From: Prauserella flavalba
GTDB taxonomy: Bacteria; Actinomycetota; Actinomycetes; Mycobacteriales; Pseudonocardiaceae
Direction of reading: 5' to 3'
Assembly (NCBI RefSeq): GCF_003202235.1
Contig: NZ_MASU01000005.1
Coordinates: 1,674,001 to 1,738,000 of the forward strand
DNA length: 64,000 nt
Below the pieces are notes generated by a model. It was not told the DNA's origin. It ran no database searches and was given only the letters and a program-made list of their open reading frames with translations. Position 1 is the stretch's first letter, and the number at the start of each line of letters is the position of its first letter. This document shows positions 50,370 to 58,976 of the stretch, piece by piece. The position numbers and the translations under genes are program-made.

Positions 50370-52300
50370 CGGACCTCCTTCACCACGTCGATCGACTCCG
50401 GGTTGTCCAGTGAGGACAGATCGCCCGGATGCTCCCCGAGATAGACGGCGCGGATCACCCGCCGCAGGATCTTGCCGCTGCGGGTGCGCGGCAGGCTCGG
50501 CACGGTGTGCACGGCGTGCGGGCGCAGGGCGGCGCCGAGCCGTTCGCGCACGAGTGCGCTCACCTCGTCGGCCAGCCCGTCCCGCGCCACCTGACCGGCG
50601 GGCACGACGAGCACCACCACGCGCTCCCCCTTCACGGGGTCGGGCGTGCCGAACGCGGCGGACTCGCTCACCCCTGGATGCTCACCGGCGATCTGCTCGA
50701 TCTCGGCGGGCCCGAGCCGCTTGCCCGCGACGTTCATGGTGTCGTCACTGCGGCCGCGGATGAACCAGACGCCGTCGGCGTCGACCTCGGCGAAGTCCCC
50801 GTGCAGCCACGTGCCCGGCCAATGCGACCAGTAGGTCCGCTCGTAGCGGCCGGGCTGCCCCCAGAAACCCAGGGGCATGCCGGGTGAGGGACGGCGCAGC
50901 ACGAGCTCGCCCACGGAGCCGGTGACCGGCTCACCGGCGGGCCCGGCCACCTCGGCCGCCATCCCCGGCACCGGGCCCGCGAACCCGCACGACACGATCG
51001 GCTGCAGCGTCGTGTTGGACAGGATCGCGCCGGACACCTCGGTGCCGCCCGAGTAGTTGATGATCGGGACGCGGCCCCGGCCGACGCGGTCGAACAGCCA
51101 GGAGAACGCGTCGGGCGTCCACGGCTCGCCGCTGGAGGCGAACACGCGGATGGTCGCGGGTTCGTCCGGCACCGCGTCCTCGCCGCCGCGGGCGAGCGTG
51201 CGCACGAGGGTCGGCGACACTCCCAGCATGGTCACTCCCGCGCCCTCGGCGAACCGCCACACGCGGCCGTGGTCCGGGTAGTCGACGCCACCGCCGTAGA
51301 CCGCGACCGCGCTGCCCGCGACCAGCCCGCCGAACACGGTGATGGGGCTCATGATCCAGCCCGGGTCGGTGATCCACGCGCTGACGTCGCCCTCGCCGAC
51401 ATCGAAACACCACGCGGCGTCGGTGCCCGCCTTCACCGCGAACCCGGCGTGGCCCAGCGTGATGCCCTTCGGCGCGCCCGTCGTGCCCGACGTGTACGCG
51501 ATCATCAGCGGATGGTTGCTCGGGCAGCGGGCGGCCTCGACGGTCCCGGTACGTCCCGCGCCCAGCGCGTCCCAGGGCACCTCGCCGGGCAGCCGCGGTC
51601 CGGGCACCTCGGTTCCGGCCAGGGAGACGACGACGCACGTGCGCAGGCTCGGGGTGCTCTCGGCGACCTTCGCGATCACCTCGCGCAGCGGCACTGTCTT
51701 GCCCCTGCGGGGGAATCCGTCGGCACAGACGAGCGCGACCGCCCCGGCGTCGCCGAGACGCTGCGCCACGGCCGCCTCACCGAAGCCGGAGAACAGCAGC
51801 ACGGCGACGGCGCCGATCTTGGCGCACGCGAGCGAGGCGACGACGGCCTCTCGCACCATGGGCAGCTGGATGCCCACGCGGTCCCCGAAGCCCACGCCGT
51901 GGTCCAGCAGGCCGGCGGCCACGCGGTCCACCTCGTCGGCCAGCCCGGCGAAGGTCAGGCACCCGCGCTCGCCGTCCTCGGTCTCCCAGCGCAGCGCGGG
52001 CTCGGCACCCCGGCCACGGCGCACCCAGCGGTCGACCGCGTTGTCGGCGATGTTCAGCTCCCCGCCGGGAAACCAGCGCGCGCCGTGAGGCTCCTCCAGT
52101 CCGGCGACGACGGCGTCCGGCTCGCGCTGCCACTCCACGCCGAGCCAGCGGGCCGCCTCGCCCCAGAACCACGCGGGGTCCTCCCGGGCCCGGCGGTCCA
52201 GGCTCCGCGGGTCCGCGCATCCGGTCACGGCGAGGAACTCGCCCAGACGGCTCCGCGCCACCGTCTTCTCGTCGGGCACCCACACGGGCATCGCGGCCAC
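50366..52300 (-). CDS. Acetoacetyl-CoA synthetase-like acyl-CoA synthetase
   Basis: A 644-aa acetyl/acetoacetyl-CoA synthetase-type ANL enzyme with the N-terminal ACAS domain (about 15-75), P-loop IAYTSGTTGAPKGI (about 265), VRVFASSGEP, NYSGGTEVSGAI, HGDFAEVDADGVWFIRGRSDDTMNVAGKRLGPAEIE and the terminal RTRSGKILRRVI catalytic lysine. It activates an organic acid to its CoA ester, the first committed step of this operon. GTG 52300 has GGAGG 5 bp upstream. It is preceded by the PucR gene in the same orientation, 123 bp away. Confidence 0.9.
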   Translation of the reverse strand: MAAMPVWVPDEKTVARSRLGEFLAVTGCADPRSLDRRAREDPAWFWGEAARWLGVEWQREPDAVVAGLEEPHGARWFPGGELNIADNAVDRWVRRGRGAEPALRWETEDGERGCLTFAGLADEVDRVAAGLLDHGVGFGDRVGIQLPMVREAVVASLACAKIGAVAVLLFSGFGEAAVAQRLGDAGAVALVCADGFPRRGKTVPLREVIAKVAESTPSLRTCVVVSLAGTEVPGPRLPGEVPWDALGAGRTGTVEAARCPSNHPLMIAYTSGTTGAPKGITLGHAGFAVKAGTDAAWCFDVGEGDVSAWITDPGWIMSPITVFGGLVAGSAVAVYGGGVDYPDHGRVWRFAEGAGVTMLGVSPTLVRTLARGGEDAVPDEPATIRVFASSGEPWTPDAFSWLFDRVGRGRVPIINYSGGTEVSGAILSNTTLQPIVSCGFAGPVPGMAAEVAGPAGEPVTGSVGELVLRRPSPGMPLGFWGQPGRYERTYWSHWPGTWLHGDFAEVDADGVWFIRGRSDDTMNVAGKRLGPAEIEQIAGEHPGVSESAAFGTPDPVKGERVVVLVVPAGQVARDGLADEVSALVRERLGAALRPHAVHTVPSLPRTRSGKILRRVIRAVYLGEHPGDLSSLDNPESIDVVKEVR

Positions 52301-52423
52301 GTACACCTCCGAAGGACGTCTTCGACCTGGGGTTCAACGGAGGTGACGCTAGGTCGGCGCCCCGAGGAGTGTCAGCGCGCTAATCCGCGAACTTGCACCC
52401 ACGGCTGTTGTAGGAAACGCAAA

Positions 52424-53635
52424 TCAGCCGGTCCAGCGGTCGCTCTTCATCCCGAGCAGCAGCAGGAGCAGCTGGTCGGGGTCGCTCGGGTCGTGCCCGG
52501 TCAGCTCGTGGATGCGGCGCAGCCGGTACACGACCGTGTTGGGCCGCACCTTGAGCCGGGCAGCGCTGCGCGCGAGGTTGAACCCGTGCTCGAAGTAGAC
52601 CCGCAGCGTCCTCACCAGCTGCGCGTCCCTGGCCCGGTCGTAGGCGTGCAGCGGGGCGATCGTCTCGTGGTGCAGCGTGGTCAGGTGCGGGCTGCTCGAG
52701 AGCAGGTGGTCGAGCAGCACCTCGGAGAACGTGCTCGCCTTTCCGCCGCCGGTGGCCGCGCCCAGCCGCACGGCCTCCTCAGCCTCGGCGTAGCTGGCCG
52801 CGATGCCCTCGGTGCCGTGGTGCGCACGGCCGACGCCGACGGCGAAGCCGTCGAGCCCCGCCGCCCACTGCCCGGCCTGTTCGACGAGCGCCGCGTAGTC
52901 GCCGCGGCCGGCCACCGGATAGATGGTCACCACCTCGTCCTCCCGGATGCCCACGAGGATCGTCGAGGCCGTGGGACGCAACCGCTCCCTGGCCTCGCCC
53001 ACGGCCGCGCGCAGGGCAGAGCGGTCGTCGCCCATCGGTTCGAGCGACCTCGCGAGCACGACGGCGTGCTCTCCCTCGGGGTCGAGCGCCGAAGCCCCCA
53101 CCCGGTGACGCATGCGCTCACTGATCGGCCTGCCGGAGACGAGCGCCTCCAGCAGGTCCCTGCGCATGGCCTCGCGGTCGCCGAGCATGCCGGTCACTTC
53201 GTCCAGATAGGACTGTGCGACCACGACCGACACCTGGTCGACGTAGGCCATCACCCGGCCCGCGACCGCGAGCGCGGCCTCTCGCTCTCTCGGCGCTCGC
53301 GGGTCGGTGACGGCGAGGATCTCCTGCCACACCACCTGTCCCCACAGCCGGTAGGCGTGCAGCAGGGCCTGAAGCGGAATGCCCTGGTGAACCCGCCGCA
53401 ACGCGCTGCGCCGCAGCGCGTCCAGCGACGAATCGGTCGGTGGGGAATCCTCGCGCAACGCGGTGAGCAGTTCCTCGACGTTGCGCTGAGCGGTGGGCAG
53501 CACGTCGCCACGCACCGTGTGCTCGTCGAGCGCGCGGTAGTCGACGATCTCGGCCTGGTAGCGCTCGACCAGCCGCGCTCCCACCGCGTCAAGCCGCTGC
53601 CCGACCCGCTCGATGGTGCGCAGGATGTCGTTCAC
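52424..53635 (-). CDS. PucR/CdaR-family transcriptional regulator
   Basis: A 403-aa protein. The N-terminal RsbRD-like sensor region (about 1-165) includes RRVHQGIPLQALLHAYRLWGQVVWQEI. The middle GGDEF-like CdaR region spans about 170-300, and the C-terminal PucR HTH is LVRTLRVYFEHGFNLARSAARLKVRPNTVVYRLRRIHELTG (about 345-385). Members activate catabolic operons in response to substrate. GTG 53635 has GGGAG upstream. It lies immediately 5' of the acyl-CoA ligase operon, the probable target; the 5' gap contains a palindromic repeat element. Confidence 0.9.
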   Translation of the reverse strand: MNDILRTIERVGQRLDAVGARLVERYQAEIVDYRALDEHTVRGDVLPTAQRNVEELLTALREDSPPTDSSLDALRRSALRRVHQGIPLQALLHAYRLWGQVVWQEILAVTDPRAPREREAALAVAGRVMAYVDQVSVVVAQSYLDEVTGMLGDREAMRRDLLEALVSGRPISERMRHRVGASALDPEGEHAVVLARSLEPMGDDRSALRAAVGEARERLRPTASTILVGIREDEVVTIYPVAGRGDYAALVEQAGQWAAGLDGFAVGVGRAHHGTEGIAASYAEAEEAVRLGAATGGGKASTFSEVLLDHLLSSSPHLTTLHHETIAPLHAYDRARDAQLVRTLRVYFEHGFNLARSAARLKVRPNTVVYRLRRIHELTGHDPSDPDQLLLLLLGMKSDRWTG

Positions 53636-53671
53636 CCTCGCTCACTCCCTTCCCTGCCGGTCCGGGTGAGT

Positions 53672-53840
53672 CTAGGAGCGTGCTGAACGACCCCGCCCGT
53701 AGCGAGCGGCGATCCAGGCGGCGGCCTCGCAAGGCGGAGGGAAGCCCTCGTACCGGGTCGTACTCGGGCTTTCCGACAACGCAGCGAGGCGCCGTCTGGG
53801 CGTCGCGCAGTAGGGCAGCGGTTGTTCAGCGCGCTCCTAG
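53672..53840. repeat. 169-bp palindromic MITE-like element
   Basis: The ends are inverted repeats: CTAGGAGCGTGCTGAAC at the left and the complement of CTAGGAGCGCGCTGAAC at the right, one mismatch in 17. CTAG at each tip could be a 4-bp target duplication of an IS5-like event. The interior is itself a long imperfect palindrome (gaagccc near 53738-53744 pairs with gggcttt at 53767-53773), so the whole element can fold into one hairpin with a short loop. It has no coding capacity and lies in a 232-bp gap between the PucR gene and the RibB-like gene. It looks like a non-autonomous transposable repeat or a conserved actinomycete hairpin repeat. Confidence 0.75.
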
Positions 53841-53867
53841 GTGCTTTCCGGCGCACCGTGTCGTCCC

Positions 53868-54494
53868 TTATGGACGAACAGCGGCGGCCAGGGAAGGACC
53901 TCGCCCGACGAGCTCTGCCGCCGATACGGCGGTCAGCCCCTCGCGCCTCGCGAACTCCCCGGCCTCGCGCGCGCCCGCCAGGCCGGTGGGGTCGCGTTCA
54001 CCGACCAGATGCCCGTAGGCGGCGACCGGCTCGCCCCCGGCCGCACGGACGAGCGCGACGGCAGCGGCCGGCAGGGTCACGGGCGGCACGTCGGCGGTCA
54101 GGACCCGGACGGTGATCACGTGACCGGGGCGGGTGAAGTCGCCGGGTGCCGCGGCCGGATCGGCCAGCCGCCGGAAGGTCTCCGCCCTGGCCGCGGCCGA
54201 AATTCCCGTTCCGGTCCCCACGGCGTCCACGGAGATCCCGAACTCGACGTCCCAAGGGCGCAGGTCGCGAGCGGGACTGACGGGAATCCTGAGCCGGTCG
54301 GGCACCTGCGGAGGCATCGCCGCGCACAGGAAACCCGAGGTGTGACGCACCAGCAGGGCCACCGTCGAGGACTCGGCCGTCCCGGCGGCGAGCACCAGTG
54401 CCGCCAGGTCCGCTTCCGGGTCGATCAGCACGACCGGCTCCGACCGGCCGAGCGCGAGGACGGCGGCACCTGCCTGCGGCGCGAGGTCAATCAC
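53868..54494 (-). CDS. RibB-like protein (DHBP synthase fold) with lost catalytic motifs
   Basis: A 208-aa protein aligning with 3,4-dihydroxy-2-butanone 4-phosphate synthase over its length: VRHTSGFLCAAMP, FGISVDAVGTGTGISAAARAETFRRLADP and DFTRPGHVITVR are clear family blocks. However, the acidic catalytic loop (DRENEGD in RibB) is replaced by PEADLAAL, and the GGHTE block is replaced by VPPVTLP. It is therefore unlikely to make DHBP. The start is uncertain: GTG 54494 overlaps the crotonase stop by 8 bp and is preferred; ATG 54527 is possible. It closes the LLM-monooxygenase operon; the role is unknown, perhaps a new activity or a regulatory or flavin-related function. Confidence 0.75.
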   Translation of the reverse strand: MIDLAPQAGAAVLALGRSEPVVLIDPEADLAALVLAAGTAESSTVALLVRHTSGFLCAAMPPQVPDRLRIPVSPARDLRPWDVEFGISVDAVGTGTGISAAARAETFRRLADPAAAPGDFTRPGHVITVRVLTADVPPVTLPAAAVALVRAAGGEPVAAYGHLVGERDPTGLAGAREAGEFARREGLTAVSAAELVGRGPSLAAAVRP

Positions 54495-55250
54495 CGGTAC
54501 CGCCCAGGTAACGGGCGAGGCGATCATGCAGTCCCGGCCGGGTCAGCGACGTGACCAGGGCCGCCAGGTCCGCCGCGTCGTCGGCGTCGGAGACCGCCGC
54601 CGTCCGGCTCAGAATCGCTGCGACCGAGGTCACGTCGACGGTGCCGGTCGCCGCCAGTATCCGCTCCGCCTCCTCCTGCTGCTGCTCGCGGGCGACCACG
54701 GCGGAGCCGAGGCCCAGCCGGACCGCTGTCGCGGCGTCGACCTCGGACGAGTGCAGCAGCAGGTCGCGGGCGGCGCGGGTGCCCACGAGCGCGGCGAGGT
54801 GCCGGGTGCCGAGCGCCACGCCGAACCGGAAGCCGGGGAACCGCAGCGTCGTCTGCGGGTCCAGCAGCCGATAAGCGCACGAGGCGACGATGTCGGCGCC
54901 TGCGCCGATGGCCTTGCCACCGACGCAGGCCACGGTGACGAAAGGCGCTCGGCGGAGCCGCTGGAGGAGCTGTTCGATGCGCACGAAGCGCCACAGCAGA
55001 TCGCCGTCACTGCTGTCGAGGACACCGGCCATGTCGAAACCCGCGCAGAAGTGCCGGCCCGCTCCCTGGAGCACGAGGGCCCGGTGCCGTCGCCACCCGC
55101 GGTGTCGACCGCCGTGAGGAGACGTTCCACGGAGGCCGCGTCGAGGGCGTTCGCTCGCCGTGGCCGGTCGATCGTGACCGTGACGAGGTCGCCGGACCGT
55201 TCGACGCGCACCTCGCCGGTGCCCGGTGCCTCAGTGCTCGCCGTGCTCAT
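54487..55250 (-). pseudogene. Enoyl-CoA hydratase/isomerase-family protein, frameshifted
   Basis: The N-terminal 55 codons (ATG 55250, STEAPGTGEVRVERSGDLVTVTIDRPRRANALD) and the rest (ALVLQGAGRHFCAGFDM to the stop at 54487) lie in different frames. A missing C in the GGCACCGGGCCC run near 55082 would restore a 254-aa crotonase. Oxyanion-hole segments are HFCAGFDM and GKAIGAGADIV; the usual catalytic-Glu position reads FPGFRFG, so activity may be altered even if intact. It overlaps the CoA-transferase stop by 20 bp. Either a homopolymer sequencing error or a real inactivating mutation fits; good coding character on both sides favours error or a recent event. Confidence 0.75.
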
Positions 55251-56415
55251 CGAGCCACTCCTTCGCGACCTCGTCGTTGTGTTCCCCGAGCAGCGGAGGG
55301 GGACGCAGCGGCGCGACGTGCCCGGTGATCGGGACCGGGAACGTGACCGTGCTGGTCGTGACCCCGTTGGGCAGGTCGAGCGGCTTGACCAGCCCCATCG
55401 CCTCGACCTGTGGGTCGCCGAGGATCTCGGAGAACGTGTTGATCGGGGCGCACGGCACCCCGGCTTCCTCGAACGCGGCCAGCCAGGCCGCCGCGTCCCG
55501 CTCCAGGAACGGCGGGGCGAGCAGTTCGGTGAGCTCGTCCTGGTTGCGGGCGCGCAGCTCCTGCGTGCGGAACCGGGGATCGTCCGCGAGCCGGGGCAGG
55601 TCCACCACCGCGCAGAAGCGGCGCCACAGGTCGTCGTTGCCCGCGGCGACGACGAAGCTCTTGTCCGCCGCCCGGAAGGCCCGGTAGGGGGCGTTGCGCG
55701 GATGCGCCGAGCCGAGCCGCCGCGGGTCGCGGCCGGTGCCGAAGTACTCACTGGTCTGCAGGGCGGCGATGCCCAGCAGGGTGCCCAGCATCGAGCAGTC
55801 GATCCGCGCCCCGCGCCCGGTGCGCCGGGCCCGGTGCACGGCGGCCGTGATCGTGTACGCGGCGTAGAGCCCGGCGACGAAGTCGCCCACCGGTACGCCG
55901 CATTTGACGGGCTCTCCGTGCTCGTCGCCGGTGACGCTCATCAGCCCGGACACGGCCTGCACGGTGACGTCGAAGGCGCCGCGCTGTGCGTACGGGCCGG
56001 TATGGCCGTAGCCGGAGATCGAGCAGTAGACGATCCTCGGGTTGCCCTCGGCCACCGCGTCGTAGCCGAGGCCGAGGCGATCCAGTGTTCCCGCGCGGAA
56101 GTTCTCCACGACGACGTCGGCGGCGCGGGTGAGCTCGAGGACCCTGGTCTTGTCCTCAGTGGACTTCAGGTCGACGGCGATGCTGCGCTTGTTCCGGTTC
56201 ACCGACGCGAAGTTCCCGCTGTACCGCGCCGGGGCGTCCGGTTCGCCCATCAGCGGCGGCCACTGCCGCATGCCGTCTCCGGCACCGGCCCGCTCCACCT
56301 TGACGACGTCGGCCCCCAGATCGGCGAGCAGTGATCCGGCGAACGGGCCTGCCGCGATCTGACCGAACTCGAGCACGCGCAGCCCCGCGAGCGGTGCGCC
56401 GTGCGAGCCGGTCAT
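55231..56415 (-). CDS. CaiB/BaiF-family CoA-transferase
   Basis: A 394-aa family III CoA-transferase. Signature blocks are LAGLRVLEFGQIAAGPFAGSLLADLGADVVKVE (about 8-40), NKRSIAVDLKS, VVENFRAGTLDRLGLGYDAV, YCSISGYGHTGPYAQRGAFDVTVQAVSG (catalytic Asp in the AFD segment, about 168) and GDFVAGLYAAYTITAAV. It moves CoA between carboxylates, so this operon activates its acid by transfer rather than by ATP-driven ligation. The ATG overlaps the monooxygenase stop by 4 bp. Confidence 0.93.
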   Translation of the reverse strand: MTGSHGAPLAGLRVLEFGQIAAGPFAGSLLADLGADVVKVERAGAGDGMRQWPPLMGEPDAPARYSGNFASVNRNKRSIAVDLKSTEDKTRVLELTRAADVVVENFRAGTLDRLGLGYDAVAEGNPRIVYCSISGYGHTGPYAQRGAFDVTVQAVSGLMSVTGDEHGEPVKCGVPVGDFVAGLYAAYTITAAVHRARRTGRGARIDCSMLGTLLGIAALQTSEYFGTGRDPRRLGSAHPRNAPYRAFRAADKSFVVAAGNDDLWRRFCAVVDLPRLADDPRFRTQELRARNQDELTELLAPPFLERDAAAWLAAFEEAGVPCAPINTFSEILGDPQVEAMGLVKPLDLPNGVTTSTVTFPVPITGHVAPLRPPPLLGEHNDEVAKEWLDEHGEH

Positions 56416-57572
56416 CGGCCGGCCGCCTTCCGCAGGCCCGCTTCGACCAGCAACGGCATCACCTGCTCCCCGAAGCGCCGCAGGTCGGGCAGGTAGTCGA
56501 AGAAGTTCACCTGCATGCCGTCGCAGCCGGCCTCGTGCAGCTTGCCGAACCACTCGACGATCTGCTCGGGCGTGCCGACCAGGTGCACGTTGCCACCGAC
56601 CACCCACTGCTCACGGCTGTGCCCGCGCCAGGACTTGTTGTCACCGCCGGTGAAGCCCGCGACGAAGTTTTCCGCCGCGACCGTGTCCTCGTTGTCGAGG
56701 ATCGCCTGATAGGCAGCCCACGCCTCCTTCTCGGTCTCCCTGCAGATGACGTGGGGGTTGATCACGGTCCGCACCTCACGGCCCCGGGCGCGAGCCAGGT
56801 CCTTGATCTTCTTGTTGTGCGCTGGCAGCGTTTCGACGGCCTTGTGCGGGTCCGCGCCGCCGGGGCTGGTGATGAAGATCAGATCGGAGTACTGCGCGGC
56901 GTACTCCAACCCCGCGGGCGAGGACGCGGCGTTCACCAGCACGGGCCGCCCGTGGACCGGCTTGGGCAGGATGTGCGCGTCCTGCATCGACCAGTACTTG
57001 CCGCGCGCCGTCACGTTGTCCTCGCTCGCCCACAACGTCCGCAACATCTCGGTGAACTCGGCGGCCATGTCGTAGCGCAGGTCGTGCTCGATCGGATCCA
57101 GCCCGAACATCCGGTACTCGCTGGGCTTGTAGCCCGTCACGACGTTGAGCCCCCAGCGGCCACCGGAGATGTGGTCGATGCACGCGCCGTACTTGGCGAG
57201 ATGCACGGGGTGCCAGCCGTACAGCACGTGCACGGTGCTGATCAGCAGCAGCCGCGTCGTCTGTGCCGCGAGGGCCGCCGAGCTGATCAGCGGGTCGAGC
57301 TCGTGCTCGCGGAAGCGCGTCTCGCCGCCGTAGCCGCCCTTGCCGAGCCACTGGCCGAGCCCGAAGGCGAGGTCGAAGCCGTACTTCTCCGCCTCGAGCG
57401 CGCAGGTGGCGTTGTAGTCGTAGGTCCAGCTCGTTCCGCGGGGCGCAGACGAGGGGCTCCACGCGCCCTCCTGCAGCGGCAGGAACAGGCCGAGTATCAG
57501 GTCGTTCTCCAGCGCGGCCGCCAGCGGCGAGCTCGGCGCGAGATCGGCCGCCTGTACGGGATTCGTCGACAT
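56412..57572 (-). CDS. LLM-class flavin-dependent monooxygenase (two-component type)
   Basis: A 386-aa bacterial luciferase-like monooxygenase of the group containing RutA, dimethyl sulfone and nitrilotriacetate monooxygenases. It has GLFLPLQEGAWS at the N-terminus, YDYNATCALEAEKYGFDLAFGLGQWLGKGGYGGETRFREHELDPL, ISGGRWGLNVVTGYKPSEYRMFGLDP, and AASSPAGLEYAAQYSDLIFITSPGG. It uses reduced FMN made by the operon's flavin reductase plus O2 to insert oxygen or cleave C-N/C-S bonds. ATG 57572 has AAAGGAC 9 bp upstream. The substrate is unknown; RutA-like ring opening or desulfonation are both possible. Confidence 0.9.
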   Translation of the reverse strand: MSTNPVQAADLAPSSPLAAALENDLILGLFLPLQEGAWSPSSAPRGTSWTYDYNATCALEAEKYGFDLAFGLGQWLGKGGYGGETRFREHELDPLISSAALAAQTTRLLLISTVHVLYGWHPVHLAKYGACIDHISGGRWGLNVVTGYKPSEYRMFGLDPIEHDLRYDMAAEFTEMLRTLWASEDNVTARGKYWSMQDAHILPKPVHGRPVLVNAASSPAGLEYAAQYSDLIFITSPGGADPHKAVETLPAHNKKIKDLARARGREVRTVINPHVICRETEKEAWAAYQAILDNEDTVAAENFVAGFTGGDNKSWRGHSREQWVVGGNVHLVGTPEQIVEWFGKLHEAGCDGMQVNFFDYLPDLRRFGEQVMPLLVEAGLRKAAGR

Positions 57573-57598
57573 GTCGTCCGTCCTTTCTTGTGAACTGG

Positions 57599-58939
57599 TC
57601 AGGAAGGCACGTGCCGTGCGGGCGTTCCCGCCTGCGCCGGCTCGGCGTCGCGTCCGTCCACAGTGGGCATGAAGAGCAGGGACACGAAGGCGATGGCGCA
57701 CATGCCCATCAGGTAGAGCGCGATCGGCACCGTCGAGTTGTAGTGAGCCATCAGCGCCGTGGCGATCAGTGCGGCCGGCCCACCGGAGGTGATGGACGAG
57801 AGCTGGTAGCCCAGGGAGGCACCGCTGTAGCGAACCTCCGCGGGGAAGCTCTCGGCGATGAAGGAGCTCTGCGGGCCGTACTGCATGTCGTGGACCACCA
57901 GCGACAACACGATCCCGACGACCATCAGGGAGGTGACACCCGAGTTCAGCAGCCCGAAGTACGGCAGCGCGAAGACGAACATCACCACGATGCCGATCTG
58001 CAGCATCCGCTTGCGGCCGATGCGGTCCGACAACGCTCCCCAGAACAGCGTGCTGGCCAGCGAGACGGCGGCGGCGAGCATCACGGCGAGCAGCATCGTC
58101 GAGCGCTCGTGCCCGAGTGAGGTGACGCCATAGCTGAGCACGAAGGTCGTGAAGAGGTAGAACGACGCGTGCTGGCCCGCGCGCATCAACGTGGTCTTCA
58201 GGACCATGCGCCAGTGGTGGCGCAACAGGTAGGCGACCGGCGCCTGCCGCACGGTCCCCGCCTGCTTCGCCTCGAGGAACGAGGACGTCTCCGCCACCCG
58301 CAGCCGCAGGTACAACGCGATCCCGGTGAGCACCAGGCTGAACAGGAACGGGATCCGCCAGCCGAAGGACTCATAGGCGGCGGGCGACATCAGGCGGCTG
58401 GCACCCTCGGTCACGGCCGTTGCCGTGATCAGCCCGAGCGGACTACCGAACTGCGGCAGGCTGCCCATGAAGCCGCGCCTGCCCTTGGCGGAGCTCCACT
58501 CGGTGGCCATGAGCACCGAGCCACCCCAGTCGCCACCGACGCCGATCCCTTGCAGGACACGGAGAACCACCAGCGCCCCCGCTCCCCACATTCCCGCCGT
58601 GGAGTACGTCGGCGCCAGCCCGACGAAGACGGTGCCGAAGCCCATCAGCAACGTCGTCATGATCAGGACCCTGCGGCGGCCGATGCGGTCACCGAAATGC
58701 CCGAAGATCATGGCACCGAGCGGACGCGCCACGAATCCCGCGAAGAACGTCGACAGCGCGAGCAGTGTCCCGGAGTACGGGCTGCTGTTGGGGAAGAAGA
58801 GCTGGTTGAAGATCAGGGCGGCGGACAGCCCGTAGACGTAGAAGTCGTACCACTCGATCGCGCTGCCCGCCGTCGAGGCGAGCAAACCACGTCGCGCCAT
58901 TCGAGCGTCCGACAACTCGTTCGCACCGTTGCGTGACAT
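57599..58939 (-). CDS. MFS transporter, metabolite:H+ symporter (MHS) family
   Basis: A 446-aa, 12-TM MHS transporter: TAGSAIEWYDFYVYGLSAALIFNQLFFP, FGHFGDRIGRRRVLI, VLQGIGVGGDWGGSVLMATEWS and FWGALSDRIGRKRML. It probably imports the monooxygenase substrate. ATG 58939 follows AAGGAGG-containing leader sequence. It lies 37 bp after the flavin reductase and 26 bp before the monooxygenase in the same operon. It differs clearly from the two other MHS proteins of this window, as expected for different substrates. Confidence 0.92.
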   Translation of the reverse strand: MSRNGANELSDARMARRGLLASTAGSAIEWYDFYVYGLSAALIFNQLFFPNSSPYSGTLLALSTFFAGFVARPLGAMIFGHFGDRIGRRRVLIMTTLLMGFGTVFVGLAPTYSTAGMWGAGALVVLRVLQGIGVGGDWGGSVLMATEWSSAKGRRGFMGSLPQFGSPLGLITATAVTEGASRLMSPAAYESFGWRIPFLFSLVLTGIALYLRLRVAETSSFLEAKQAGTVRQAPVAYLLRHHWRMVLKTTLMRAGQHASFYLFTTFVLSYGVTSLGHERSTMLLAVMLAAAVSLASTLFWGALSDRIGRKRMLQIGIVVMFVFALPYFGLLNSGVTSLMVVGIVLSLVVHDMQYGPQSSFIAESFPAEVRYSGASLGYQLSSITSGGPAALIATALMAHYNSTVPIALYLMGMCAIAFVSLLFMPTVDGRDAEPAQAGTPARHVPS

Positions 58940-58976
58940 CCGAGACCTCCTTGTTTCGGATCGCGTGGCGGTTGGG

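Noticed and set aside
54487-55074. Stand-alone 195-aa short enoyl-CoA hydratase
   Set aside because: It lacks the N-terminal beta strands, which are present directly upstream in another frame; a frameshift explains both.
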